Origin: Actinomadura physcomitrii
GTDB taxonomy: Bacteria > Actinomycetota > Actinomycetes > Streptosporangiales > Streptosporangiaceae
Length of the DNA stretch: 64,000 nt
Direction of reading: 5' to 3'
NCBI RefSeq assembly: GCF_008923205.2
Contig: NZ_WBMS02000003.1
Coordinates: forward strand, 158,765-222,764
Part shown: piece by piece, positions 1-7,993 of the stretch
How positions within the stretch are numbered: the first letter of the stretch is position 1
Layout of the letters: each line of letters opens with the position of its first letter
The notes under the pieces: model-generated
Database searches by the model: none
The model's input: only the letters and a program-made list of their open reading frames with translations
Told to the model about the DNA's origin: nothing
Translations under genes and position numbers: made by a program

Positions 1-1
1 G

Positions 2-1525
2 CTGCGGATGCAGTCGCACTACCTCGGGATCGTCACGCTCGGGCTCGCGCTCGGCTTCATCAACTGGACCACCAACGCCGAGATCGCGGGCGGCGCCGAG
101 GGCATCTCGGCGATCCCCGTCCCGCCGATGTTCGGCGTCGACCTGTCCAGCGAGTACCTGTACTACTACCTCGAAGTCGTCGTGTTCGCGGTCGCGCTGG
201 CGTTCGGGCTGTTCGTGGTGCGCACCGGGCTCGGCCGCCGGATGATGGCGATGCGCGACGACCCGCTCGCCGCGGGCGCGGTCGGCGCGGAGATCCCGCT
301 GCTGCGGATGACGGCGTTCATGCTGTCGAGCCTGTTCGGCGGCCTCGCCGGCGTGCTGTACGCGGGCCTCATCCGCTACATCGCGCCTGACACCTTCAAC
401 ATCGCCAACATGTTCCTGCTGCTGGCGATGGTCGTGATCGGCGGCCGGCAGAGCCTCGTCGGCTGCGTCGTCGGCGCGGTCGGCCTGACGCTGATCCGCG
501 AGAAGCTGGTGGACCACCCCACCTACGCGCAGCTCGGCTTCGGCGTCGTCGTGGTCCTCATGGTGGTGTTCGCGCCCACCGGGCTCGCCGGCGTCCCCGC
601 CCGGCTGAAGGCCGTGCTGGACCGGCGGCTCGGCAGGACGGCGGAACGGTCCGTCCTGCGGCCCTTCGAACCGTACGAGGCCGCCGCCGATGCCGGTGAC
701 GAGGCCGCGGCCGGAGCATCCCGGCCGATCCTGGAGATCGACGGCATCGCCAAGCAGTTCCGCGGGCTCAAGGCGCTGAAGGACGTCTCCCTGACGGTCG
801 AGCGCGGCGAGATCCGCGGCATCGTGGGCCCGAACGGGTCGGGGAAGACCACCCTGTTCAACGTCATCAGCGGCTTCTACCGGCCGTCCGGCGGGCGCGT
901 CCTGATGGACGGGCGGGCCGTCTCCGGGGCCCGCCCGTACCGGCTGTCCCGGCACGGCCTGGCCCGCACCTTCCAGAACCTGCGGCTGTTCGGGGAGCTG
1001 AGCGTCCGGGACAACCTGCTGGTCGCCCTCGACCGTTCCCGGACGTACGCGATCTGGCGGTACGCGCTGTGGCCCGTCGGGATCTGGCGGCAGGAGCGCC
1101 GCCTGCACCGGCGGGCCGACGACCTGCTCCGCCGCTTCGGGCTGACCGAGTTCGCCGCGGCGGCGCCCGGCGCGCTGCCCTACGGCATCCAGCGCCGGAT
1201 CGAGATCGCCCGCGCGATGGCCGGGTCGCCGCGCCTGCTGCTGCTCGACGAGCCCGCCGCCGGGCTCAACGGCGAGGAGGTGCGCCAGCTCGCGGAGATC
1301 GTCCGTTCGATCCGCGACAGCGGCGTCACCGTCGTGCTCATCGAGCACAACATGGGCCTGGTGATGTCGCTGTGCGAGCGGGTCACCGTCCTCGCCGGCG
1401 GATCGGTGATCGCCGAGGGCACCCCCGCCGAGGTGGTCGCGGACCACGCGGTCATCGAGGCCTACCTCGGCGACTCCGCGATGGCCGACATGCCGCTGCC
1501 GGACAGCACCGAGGTGAGATCATGA
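2..1525 (+). CDS. LivM-LivG fusion: branched-chain amino acid-type ABC permease plus ATPase (5' partial)
   Basis: The first ~230 residues are the C-terminal membrane half of a LivM permease and the rest is a complete LivG ATPase. The open frame runs off the left window edge, and the first visible residues resemble the middle of LivM, so the true start lies upstream and the ATG at 8 is probably internal. In the ATPase domain the Walker A motif GPNGSGKTT is near residue 275 and Walker B with LLLLDEPAAGL near residue 410. The signature motif is LPYGIQ, as usual for LivG. Family role: inner-membrane import of branched-chain amino acids, short amides, urea or aromatic acids with an extracellular binding protein. 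Permease and ATPase in one chain is a known actinobacterial arrangement. It overlaps livF by four bases (ATGA). The substrate cannot be read from sequence. Confidence 0.9.
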   Translation: MRMQSHYLGIVTLGLALGFINWTTNAEIAGGAEGISAIPVPPMFGVDLSSEYLYYYLEVVVFAVALAFGLFVVRTGLGRRMMAMRDDPLAAGAVGAEIPLLRMTAFMLSSLFGGLAGVLYAGLIRYIAPDTFNIANMFLLLAMVVIGGRQSLVGCVVGAVGLTLIREKLVDHPTYAQLGFGVVVVLMVVFAPTGLAGVPARLKAVLDRRLGRTAERSVLRPFEPYEAAADAGDEAAAGASRPILEIDGIAKQFRGLKALKDVSLTVERGEIRGIVGPNGSGKTTLFNVISGFYRPSGGRVLMDGRAVSGARPYRLSRHGLARTFQNLRLFGELSVRDNLLVALDRSRTYAIWRYALWPVGIWRQERRLHRRADDLLRRFGLTEFAAAAPGALPYGIQRRIEIARAMAGSPRLLLLDEPAAGLNGEEVRQLAEIVRSIRDSGVTVVLIEHNMGLVMSLCERVTVLAGGSVIAEGTPAEVVADHAVIEAYLGDSAMADMPLPDSTEVRS

Positions 1526-2295
1526 ACGCGGGCACGGCCGCCAAGGGCGGCGAGCAGGCCGGGGCCGGGACGGCGCCGGACGCGGCGACCCTGACGGTGG
1601 AGGACCTGTCGGTCCACTACGGCGGGGTCTGCGCCGTCAACTCGATCGGGTTCACGGTGCGGCCGGGGCAGTCGGTCGGGATCATCGGCGCGAACGGGGC
1701 GGGCAAGACCTCGACGCTCAAGGCGCTGATGGGGCTCGTCCCGCGCAGCGGCGGACGCGTCACGTTCGGCGGCACGGACCTCACCAGGGTCAAGGCGCGC
1801 GACATCGTCCGGCACGGCATCGGCTACGTCCCCGAGGGCCGGCACGTGTTCCCGGGCCTCACCGTCGAGAAGAACCTGATGCTCGGCGCGTACGCCCGCC
1901 CGTGGCGGGGCGCGGAGACGAAGGGGTCCCTCGCCGAGGTGTACGAGCTGTTCCCGGTGCTGGGGGAGATGCGGTCGCGGCTCGCCGGCGCGCTGTCCGG
2001 CGGCCAGCAGCAGATGCTGGCGGTCGGCCGGGCGCTGATGGCCCGGCCCCGGCTGATCCTGCTGGACGAGCCGTCCATGGGCCTGTCGCCCAAGCTCGTC
2101 GAGGACATCCTCGCGGTGCTGGTGCGGCTGCGCGAGGAGGGGCTGAGCCTGCTGCTGGTCGAGCAGAACGCCAAGCTGACGTTCGAGGCGACCAGCGACT
2201 GCGTCGTCATGGAGAACGGCGAGGTCGCGATGGTCGGCACGTCCCGCGAGCTGCGCGACGACGTCCAGGTCCGCCGCATCTACCTGGGCCTCTAG
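1522..2295 (+). CDS. livF: LivF-type ABC transporter ATPase
   Basis: A 257-residue ATP-binding subunit of a branched-chain amino acid-type importer. Walker A GANGAGKTS lies near residue 56, the signature LSGGQQQM near 158 and Walker B LLDEPSMGLS near 180. These spacings and the start of the C-terminal part (SPKLVEDI) are typical of LivF. It should pair with the LivG half of the preceding fusion under the LivM permease. The ATG at 1522 overlaps the stop of the upstream gene (ATGA), so the two are translationally coupled. A weak alanine/glycine-rich N-terminal extension of about 20 residues precedes the ABC core. A convergent hairpin follows the stop codon. Confidence 0.93.
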   Translation: MNAGTAAKGGEQAGAGTAPDAATLTVEDLSVHYGGVCAVNSIGFTVRPGQSVGIIGANGAGKTSTLKALMGLVPRSGGRVTFGGTDLTRVKARDIVRHGIGYVPEGRHVFPGLTVEKNLMLGAYARPWRGAETKGSLAEVYELFPVLGEMRSRLAGALSGGQQQMLAVGRALMARPRLILLDEPSMGLSPKLVEDILAVLVRLREEGLSLLLVEQNAKLTFEATSDCVVMENGEVAMVGTSRELRDDVQVRRIYLGL

Positions 2296-2305
2296 GTGCA
2301 CCGTC

Positions 2306-2341
2306 GCCGGGCTCGTCCTGATCGTCCGGTCCGAGCCCGGC
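2306..2341. terminator. Bidirectional terminator between livF and thuA-like gene
   Basis: A perfect 10-bp inverted repeat (GCCGGGCTCG / CGAGCCCGGC) with a 16-nt loop lies between two convergent genes. There is no U-tract, which is common for actinobacterial terminators. Confidence 0.6.
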
Positions 2342-2367
2342 CCGGTGGCGGTGCGGTGCGCCGCCGG

Positions 2368-3354
2368 TCAGCGGCAGAAGGGCTTCATGCCCATCGCCGA
2401 CTCGATGCCGTTCAGCACCAGGCTCCGGAACTGCTTCGCCCCGGCGAAGCCCGTTCCGTCGTCGCTGAACGCCCTGGCGTCGTGCCCGAGGGTGGTCAGC
2501 CACGCACGGCCGCCGTCGTAGTACTGGCACCAGGCGACGGGGTGGAACGAGCCGTGCCCCGGATGGTTCATGTTGCCGGTGACGCCCTGGGCGAGGGTCT
2601 TCTCGTCGACGGTGGCGAGGAAGCGGACCTCGCTCGGGAACGGGACGAGGTTGTACCACTCGTCGGTGAAGTCCCACCGGGACGGCAGCCCGGAGGTGGA
2701 GGCGTCCTTGCGGTCGACGGTCTGGACGGTCCCGGGCTGCGCGTGCCCGTGGTCGTAGAAGTTGGCGCCGCCGAGGAGCCCCTCGTACCAGGGCCAGTTG
2801 TACTCGGTGCCGAACGCGTTGTGGATGCCGACGAACCCGCCGCCCGCGCGGATGTACTGCCGCAGCGAGGTCTGGGCCGCGTCGTCGAGGGCGTCGCGGG
2901 TGGTGCTCATGAAGACGACGGCGTTGTAGCGCAGCAGCGTCGACGGCGAGGCGAGCTGCGTCACGTCCTCGGTCCAGTCGACGCCGAACCCGTTGTCCTG
3001 CCCCATCTTGACCAAGGCCTTCTGGGCCACGTTGGCGTCGGTGAGCGGCGGGTTCATGCCGGGGCCGAGGGCGGGGCCGAGGTTGGCGTGCCGCGGGCCG
3101 GCGGTGCGGCTGTAGACGAGGATCTTGTAGCCCTTGGCCGGGTCGAAGTTGCCCCAGTCGTGGTAGCAGCGGGGGTCGGTGCCGCGGCAGACGCCGTAGA
3201 CGGGGTCGCCGAGCTGCTGGGCGCCGGCGTTCCTCGGCTTGGCGAGGGGGCCGGCGGTGGCCGTTCCGCCGGTCAGCGCGGCGGCGGCCAGGACGGCGGC
3301 GGTGCCGATGGCGGCCGCGGCGGCGGACAGCACCGGGGACGGGGGTCTCTTCAT
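2368..3354 (-). CDS. Secreted ThuA-like domain protein
   Basis: A 328-residue protein with an N-terminal signal peptide: positive MKRPP, then an Ala/Gly-rich hydrophobic stretch ending near residue 35. The rest is a ThuA-like (trehalose-utilisation, glutamine-amidotransferase-like) fold. Family hallmarks are visible: ILVYSRTAG near the start of the domain, a central YNAVVFMSTT, GGFVGIHNAF, and the C-terminal HPVAWCQYYDGGRAWLTTLGHD. ThuA-like domains are found in sugar and glycoside-oxidising systems, but the reaction is not established. AAAGGAA precedes the ATG at 3354. It is divergent from the PQQ dehydrogenase gene and shares its palindromic operators, so co-regulation and a joint extracellular oxidation role are plausible inferences. 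Confidence 0.85.
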   Translation of the reverse strand: MKRPPSPVLSAAAAAIGTAAVLAAAALTGGTATAGPLAKPRNAGAQQLGDPVYGVCRGTDPRCYHDWGNFDPAKGYKILVYSRTAGPRHANLGPALGPGMNPPLTDANVAQKALVKMGQDNGFGVDWTEDVTQLASPSTLLRYNAVVFMSTTRDALDDAAQTSLRQYIRAGGGFVGIHNAFGTEYNWPWYEGLLGGANFYDHGHAQPGTVQTVDRKDASTSGLPSRWDFTDEWYNLVPFPSEVRFLATVDEKTLAQGVTGNMNHPGHGSFHPVAWCQYYDGGRAWLTTLGHDARAFSDDGTGFAGAKQFRSLVLNGIESAMGMKPFCR

Positions 3355-3384
3355 GGGGCGGGTTCCTTTCCGGCGTTCTTCAGC

Positions 3385-3401
3385 GGTCCATCTAGCGGAC
3401 T
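3385..3401. promoter_or_regulatory. Palindromic operator copy 1 (thuA side)
   Basis: GGTCC-ATCTAGC-GGACT: 5-bp half sites separated by 7 bp centred on CTAG. It lies about 30 bp upstream of the thuA-like start. It matches two other copies in the same intergenic region. The regulator is unknown. Confidence 0.6.
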
Positions 3402-3405
3402 AGTT

Positions 3406-3422
3406 GAACCGTCTAGAGGTTC
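3406..3422. promoter_or_regulatory. Palindromic operator copy 2
   Basis: GAACC-GTCTAGA-GGTTC, a perfect inverted repeat with the same 5-7-5 layout. Its start is exactly 21 bp from copy 1, two helical turns, so bound dimers would lie on the same face of the DNA. Confidence 0.6.
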
Positions 3423-3604
3423 TAGGACGATCTCATGCGGATCGGCCGTCGGCAATACCCCCGGCGCGGCCCGCTCCGGCCGGATTACGAGAACCCCGCT
3501 GTCATGACTGGTGAAATTACTGATGTGCGGGAACCGTTCGAGGTTCCGGCTATTGCCAGGGGCGCCGTGGCGGCTTACCGTGTCGTCCGTCGATCGGACC
3601 ATAA

Positions 3605-3621
3605 GGTCCGTCTAGTGGACC
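3605..3621. promoter_or_regulatory. Palindromic operator copy 3 (PQQ dehydrogenase side)
   Basis: GGTCC-GTCTAGT-GGACC, perfect half sites, ending 17 bp upstream of the dehydrogenase start. A further half site GGACC at 3596-3600 creates an additional overlapping inverted repeat (CGGACC-ATAA-GGTCCG). The position suits a repressor that blocks transcription or the start region. Confidence 0.6.
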
Positions 3622-3638
3622 ACGGAATGGGAGAGAGC

Positions 3639-5804
3639 ATGGATCGACGGAACTTCCTGACCGGGGCGGCCGCGGTCGTCGGCGGCACCGTGGCCTTCAC
3701 GCCGCTGCGCGCCCCCGCGGCGAACGCCGACGCCGCCTCGTCCCGCCTCGCCCTGCCCGTCCCGCCGCAGCCCACCGCGTTCGGCGCCACCGGCCGCGAC
3801 TTCCCGAAGGTCTGCGGGAACCTCGGCAACCAGAACCACTCGACGCTGCGCAGGATCGACCGCGGCAACGTCCGGCACCTCGGCGGCGCCTGGCACACCA
3901 ACCTCGAAGGCGGCAGCACGTCGGCGCGCTCGCAGCAGAGCACGATCGTCGCCCAGGACGGAGTGCTGTACGTCCAGACCGGCCAGCAGAACGTCTTCGC
4001 CGTCGACGGCCGCACCGGCGAGGTCAAGTGGAAGACCAACGTCGGCTCGCAGCAGACCAACATGCGCGGCGTCGGGCTGGGGGAGGGGCTGGTCTTCACC
4101 ACGTCCGGCGCCAATATCGTCTACGCGCTCGACCAGAGGACCGGCGCCGTCGTCTGGCAGCGCGAACTGCTCATCGCCGGCGAGGGCGACCCGACCTGCG
4201 ACCCGCAGGAAGGGCAGTGCGGCGGCAACCGCGGCGGCCTCGCCGGCGCCATCGTCTACTTCGACGGCCTCATCTACGTCGGCACCGAGGGCAGCACCGC
4301 CGGCGCCCGCGGCCGCGCCTACGCGCTCGACGCCCGCACCGGCGAGATCGCCTGGACGTTCTGGGGCCCGCCCGGACCCGGCGAGTACGGCAACGACACC
4401 TGGGAGGGCGACACCTGGAAGACCGGCGGCGCCGTCTGCTGGATCCACCCGGCGATCGACCCCGAGCTCGGCCTCGTCTACTGGACGTTCGGCAACCCCT
4501 ATCCCCGCACGAACGGCTCCACCCGCGGCGGGACGAACCTGTTCGCCAACTGCCTGGTCGCGATCGACGCCAAGACCGGGAAGCGGCGCTGGCACTTCCA
4601 GTCCGTCCACCACGACATCTGGGACTTCGACAACGTCATGGCGCCGGTGCTGATCGACCTGAGGATCGGCCACCGCACGCGCAAGGTCGTCGTGTACGGC
4701 AGCAAGGTCGGGATGTTCTACATCCTCGACCGCGAGACCGGCAAGGGCGTGCACGGCATCACCGAGCGGCCCGTCCCGCAGGAGCCGCGGCAGAAGACGT
4801 GGCCGACGCAGCCGTTCCCGGGCGGCGAGCCGTTCGTCCACCAGTCGCCGAGCTTCCACGACACGACGCGGCCCGTCCCGTACTACCCGACCGGCGAGAT
4901 CTTCACGCCGTTCTGGGACGACGCGACGATCCTGTTCCCCGGTGCCGGCGGCGGAGCGGACTGGTCGTACATGTCGTTCAGCCCGCACACCGGGTTCGTC
5001 TACGTCGGGTACGGCCTGGTCAACTCCTCCTACTCCAACACCAACGGCGGACGCGTCAACACCGCGCGGCCGCTCGGCGAGTACTTCTCCGGCGGCATCG
5101 TCGCCGTGGACCCGCGCACCAACAAGCCCGTGTGGCGCAAGGAGGGCGAGTGGTCCCTCGCGCACGGCAACGGGATCCTCACCACGGCCGGGCGCGTCAT
5201 GTTCCAGGGCGGCCCGGACGGCGTCCTGCACGCGATGGACGACGCCACCGGCCGCGACCTGTGGAGCTGGCAGTGCGGCGCCGGCGTGCACACCAGCCCG
5301 GTCAGCTACGAGATCGACGGCGAGCAGTACATCGCGGTGTTCGCCGGCGGCAGCTGGCTGCCCTACCCCGACATCCCCAAGGGCGACCACCTGTGGGCGT
5401 TCAAGCTGAACGGGAAGGTCGGCCCGGCGCCCGCGCCGACCCCGCCGTCCAAGCGCAACCAGATCCGCACCGCGGCCGTCGCCGGAGCGGACGCGGGCGA
5501 CACCGTCACGCTCGGCCGGATCTGGGACGCCGCGGCGGGCGCGCCCGGCGGCGAGGAGAACACGGTCGCGCAGAACGCGATGTCGCCGCAGCACATGACC
5601 GTCCCCGTCGGAACCGAGGTCACGTTCGTGAACCCGGCCGGCAACGAGCACTCGCACGGCGCCGCGTCGTTCTTCGAGCACGCGTTCAACTCGGGGCGGC
5701 TGAAGCCCGGCGAGTCCTACAAGCACCGGTTCACCAAGCGCGGCGAGTACTTCTACAACGACCCGGTCTTCCCGCAGAGCACCGGAAAGATCGTCGTCCA
5801 GTGA
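3639..5804 (+). CDS. Tat-exported PQQ-dependent dehydrogenase with C-terminal cupredoxin-like domain
   Basis: A 721-residue quinoprotein. The chosen start (ATG 3639) has GGGAGAGA upstream and yields a Tat signal, MDRRNFLTG; an in-frame ATG at 3627 is possible. Residues ~45-600 form the eight-bladed PQQ propeller, with repeated blade motifs such as DGRTGEVKWK, DARTGEIAWTF and DDATGRDLWSW. The cofactor/metal region includes YWTFGNP and, near residue 325, VHHDIWDFDNV, with Asp at +2 from the presumed catalytic Asp. This D-x-D occurs in lanthanide enzymes but also in membrane glucose dehydrogenases. Residues ~625-721 are cupredoxin-like but lack copper ligands. There is no haem-binding CXXCH, so the electron acceptor is unclear. 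The pqq operon follows immediately and should supply the cofactor. Substrate unknown; an alcohol, polyol or cyclitol is likely. Confidence 0.9.
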   Translation: MDRRNFLTGAAAVVGGTVAFTPLRAPAANADAASSRLALPVPPQPTAFGATGRDFPKVCGNLGNQNHSTLRRIDRGNVRHLGGAWHTNLEGGSTSARSQQSTIVAQDGVLYVQTGQQNVFAVDGRTGEVKWKTNVGSQQTNMRGVGLGEGLVFTTSGANIVYALDQRTGAVVWQRELLIAGEGDPTCDPQEGQCGGNRGGLAGAIVYFDGLIYVGTEGSTAGARGRAYALDARTGEIAWTFWGPPGPGEYGNDTWEGDTWKTGGAVCWIHPAIDPELGLVYWTFGNPYPRTNGSTRGGTNLFANCLVAIDAKTGKRRWHFQSVHHDIWDFDNVMAPVLIDLRIGHRTRKVVVYGSKVGMFYILDRETGKGVHGITERPVPQEPRQKTWPTQPFPGGEPFVHQSPSFHDTTRPVPYYPTGEIFTPFWDDATILFPGAGGGADWSYMSFSPHTGFVYVGYGLVNSSYSNTNGGRVNTARPLGEYFSGGIVAVDPRTNKPVWRKEGEWSLAHGNGILTTAGRVMFQGGPDGVLHAMDDATGRDLWSWQCGAGVHTSPVSYEIDGEQYIAVFAGGSWLPYPDIPKGDHLWAFKLNGKVGPAPAPTPPSKRNQIRTAAVAGADAGDTVTLGRIWDAAAGAPGGEENTVAQNAMSPQHMTVPVGTEVTFVNPAGNEHSHGAASFFEHAFNSGRLKPGESYKHRFTKRGEYFYNDPVFPQSTGKIVVQ

Positions 5805-5862
5805 CCCCCGGGCCGTGAGCCCCGGGCCGTACGGATCCCCCCACCGAAGGGAAGCAGCAGAG

Positions 5863-6024
5863 ATGACCCAGCACATCCCCCACGCCGAGACCGCGCACAC
5901 CGACGTCCGCGACGCCCCCGCGCAGGGCGCGGCCGACCAGCCGGCCGCCTCCTGGTCCACGCCCGACTACCAGGTGGTGGAGACCTCCCTGGAGGTCACG
6001 GCCTACTTCGGCGTCGAGATCTGA
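5863..6024 (+). CDS. pqqA: PqqA, PQQ precursor peptide
   Basis: A 53-residue peptide, longer than the usual 22-40 because of a ~30-residue N-terminal extension. Near the C-terminus is the conserved core SLEVTAYFG, with Glu and Tyr spaced E-x3-Y. These are the two residues that PqqE crosslinks and that become PQQ. GAAGCAGCAGAG precedes the ATG at 5863. It lies 58 bp after the PQQ dehydrogenase and 10 bp before pqqB, so it is probably in the same transcript as both. The protease that excises the crosslinked residues (PqqF/G) is not in this window. Confidence 0.92.
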   Translation: MTQHIPHAETAHTDVRDAPAQGAADQPAASWSTPDYQVVETSLEVTAYFGVEI

Positions 6025-6034
6025 TCGCGGGCCG

Positions 6035-6937
6035 ATGAGGGTGCGCGTTCTCGGCACCGCCGCGGGCGGCGGCGTCCCCCAGTGGAACTGCGCGTGCCAC
6101 GGGTGCGCCGCCGCCCGCGCGCACCCGTCGTGGCGCCGCCTGCACGCCTCGATCGCGATCGAGGCGTCCCCGGGACGCTGGTACGCGGTCAACGCGACGC
6201 CGGACCTCGCCGAGCAGGTCGAGGCGAACCCCGACCTGCACCCGGGCCCGGAGCGGCGCCGCACCCCGCTCGCGGGGGTGGTGCTGACCGACGCCGAACT
6301 CGACCACACGCTCGGGCTGCCCCGGCTGCGGGAAGCCCGGGACCTGCACGTCATCGCGACCGGCACCGTCCGCGAGGCGCTGGCGCGCGGCCTGCGGATG
6401 GACCGCGTCCTCGCCCCGTACACCGCGCTGACCTGGTCGGACCTCCCCGAGGACGGGCCCGTCCCGCTGGACGCCGCCGGAGCCGTGGAGGTCCGGGCGG
6501 TCCGGGTCTCCGGCAAGCGCCCCCGCTACGCCGCCGGCCTCGACCTGCCGGACGGGGCGTGGTCGGTGGCGCTGCGGATCATCGACCGGCGCAGCGGCGC
6601 GAGCCTGGTCTACGCGCCGGCGCTCGCCGGGTGGCCGCCCGGGCTCGCGCGGGCCCTGTCCGCCGCGGACTGCGTGATCGTCGACGGGACGTTCTGGGAC
6701 GACGACGAGCCGCGCCGCTCCGGCTTCACCGGACGGACCGCCACCGCGATGGGCCACCTGCCGATCACCGGCCCGGGCGGCACGGCCGCGCGGCTCGCGG
6801 CGCTGCCCGCCGCGCGGCGCCTCTACACCCATCTCAACAACACCAACCCCCTCGTCGACCCCGGCCACGACGGCCACCGCACCCTCGCCGGAATGGGGAT
6901 CGAGGTCGCATCGGAAGGCCAGGTGATCGAACTGTGA
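6035..6937 (+). CDS. pqqB: PqqB, metallo-hydrolase-fold PQQ biosynthesis protein
   Basis: A 300-residue metallo-beta-lactamase-fold protein. The N-terminus RVLGTAAGGGVPQWNC followed by ACHGC is a PqqB hallmark, as is LTDAELDHTLGL near residue 90. Family knowledge: PqqB acts between PqqE and PqqC and hydroxylates the crosslinked Glu-Tyr intermediate with non-haem iron. The start at 6035 is 10 bp after the pqqA stop. The stop overlaps the pqqC GTG (GTGA). Confidence 0.93.
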   Translation: MRVRVLGTAAGGGVPQWNCACHGCAAARAHPSWRRLHASIAIEASPGRWYAVNATPDLAEQVEANPDLHPGPERRRTPLAGVVLTDAELDHTLGLPRLREARDLHVIATGTVREALARGLRMDRVLAPYTALTWSDLPEDGPVPLDAAGAVEVRAVRVSGKRPRYAAGLDLPDGAWSVALRIIDRRSGASLVYAPALAGWPPGLARALSAADCVIVDGTFWDDDEPRRSGFTGRTATAMGHLPITGPGGTAARLAALPAARRLYTHLNNTNPLVDPGHDGHRTLAGMGIEVASEGQVIEL

Positions 6938-7710
6938 GCACGACGACGGACGCCCCGCGCCGGCCCGCCCGCCCGCTGCCGTGGACGCCCGGCGAGCTGG
7001 AGCACCGGCTCCGCGCGGTCGCCGCCGAGCGCTACCACCACCGGCACCCGTTCAACCTGCGCATGCACGACGGGCTGCTGACGCCGGAGGAGCTGCGCTG
7101 CTGGGTGCTGAACCGCTTCCACTACCAGCGGCACATCCCGATCAAGGACGCGCTCATCCTCGCCAAGCTCGACGACCGGGAGCTGCGGCGCAGCTGGATC
7201 AGGCGCATCCACGACCACGACGGCCGCGACGGCGATGATCGCGGCGGCGGCTCCGGCGGCGACGCGGGAGGCATCGAGCGGTGGCTGCGCCTCGGCGAGG
7301 CCGCCGGCCTGGACCGGGTGCTGCTGCTGTCGGGGGAGGGCGTCCTGCCCGGCGTCCGGTTCGCGGTCGAGGGCTACGTGAACTACTGCCGTCTCGCCAC
7401 GCCCCTCGAAGCGGTCGCCTCGTCGCTGACCGAGCTGTTCGCGCCCGACCTGATGGTGACGCGGATCGGGGCGTGGGAACGCCACTACCCGTGGATCGAG
7501 CCGGAAGGGCTGCGCTACTTCCAGGTCCGCGTGCGGCAGGGGCGCCGGGACGCGGACGAGGCCCTCGCGCTCGTGCACCGGTGGGCCGAGACGCGCGCCG
7601 ACCAGGAACGGGTGCTGGCCGCGTTCACCTTCAAGTGCGACGTGCTCTGGTCCCTGCTGGACGCCGTGGAGCACGCCGCGGGGAGCGCGGGGAGCGCGCA
7701 TGCCCGCTGA
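6934..7710 (+). CDS. pqqC: PqqC, cofactorless PQQ synthase
   Basis: A 258-residue PqqC, which performs the last step of PQQ synthesis: ring closure and eight-electron oxidation of AHQQ by molecular oxygen. Conserved blocks are visible: ERYHHRHPFNLRMHDG, RCWVLNRFHYQ, RIHDHDG, and a terminal region with FKCDVLWSLLDAVE. The start is GTG at 6934, overlapping the pqqB stop. A Gly/Asp-rich insertion follows RIHDHDG (about residues 93-110). It overlaps pqqD by 11 bases. Confidence 0.93.
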   Translation: MSTTTDAPRRPARPLPWTPGELEHRLRAVAAERYHHRHPFNLRMHDGLLTPEELRCWVLNRFHYQRHIPIKDALILAKLDDRELRRSWIRRIHDHDGRDGDDRGGGSGGDAGGIERWLRLGEAAGLDRVLLLSGEGVLPGVRFAVEGYVNYCRLATPLEAVASSLTELFAPDLMVTRIGAWERHYPWIEPEGLRYFQVRVRQGRRDADEALALVHRWAETRADQERVLAAFTFKCDVLWSLLDAVEHAAGSAGSAHAR

Positions 7711-7993
7711 ACCCGCTGCGATGACGGCGGCGGTCACGCGGGAGACCCGGCCCGCGCTCGCCCGCTCCGTCCTGCTCCGCTACGACCGCGTCCGCCGCGC
7801 CGAGCTGCTGCTGATGCCCGAACGGGCCGTCCTGCTCAGCCCGGAGGCGGGCGCCATCCTGCGGCTCTGCGACGGGCGGCGCACCGTCGCCGGGATCATC
7901 GCCGCGCTCGCCGCCGACCATCCGGACGCCCCGCTCGACCGGGACGTCCCCGAGTTCATCGAAAGGGCCCGTGCCGAGGGATGGCTGCGATGA
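7700..7993 (+). CDS. pqqD: PqqD, peptide chaperone of PQQ synthesis
   Basis: A 97-residue winged-helix RiPP-recognition (RRE) protein that binds PqqA and presents it to PqqE. The family pattern is seen: LRYDRVRRAELLLMPERAVLLSPEAGAILRLCDG, given here in parts, with LSPEA and ILRLCDG the key blocks, and a C-terminal helix ending GWLR. The start may be 7700 or ATG 7721. It overlaps both pqqC and pqqE, indicating tight coupling. Confidence 0.92.
   Translation: MPAEPAAMTAAVTRETRPALARSVLLRYDRVRRAELLLMPERAVLLSPEAGAILRLCDGRRTVAGIIAALAADHPDAPLDRDVPEFIERARAEGWLR

Noticed and set aside
4600..4645. Calling the PQQ enzyme XoxF (lanthanide methanol dehydrogenase)
   Set aside because: The D-x-D motif fits, but the Tat signal, cupredoxin tail and HHDIWD context differ from XoxF and resemble glucose/quinate-type enzymes as well.
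3612..5960. A 782-codon open frame antisense to the PQQ dehydrogenase
   Set aside because: Composition is Arg/Ala/Val-biased with no recognisable domain, and it lies fully opposite a clear quinoprotein gene. It is a high-GC third-position shadow; the same applies to other long antisense or overlapping frames at 9057-11312, 9173-11713, 15178-16674, 52759-54774 and 57823-61788.
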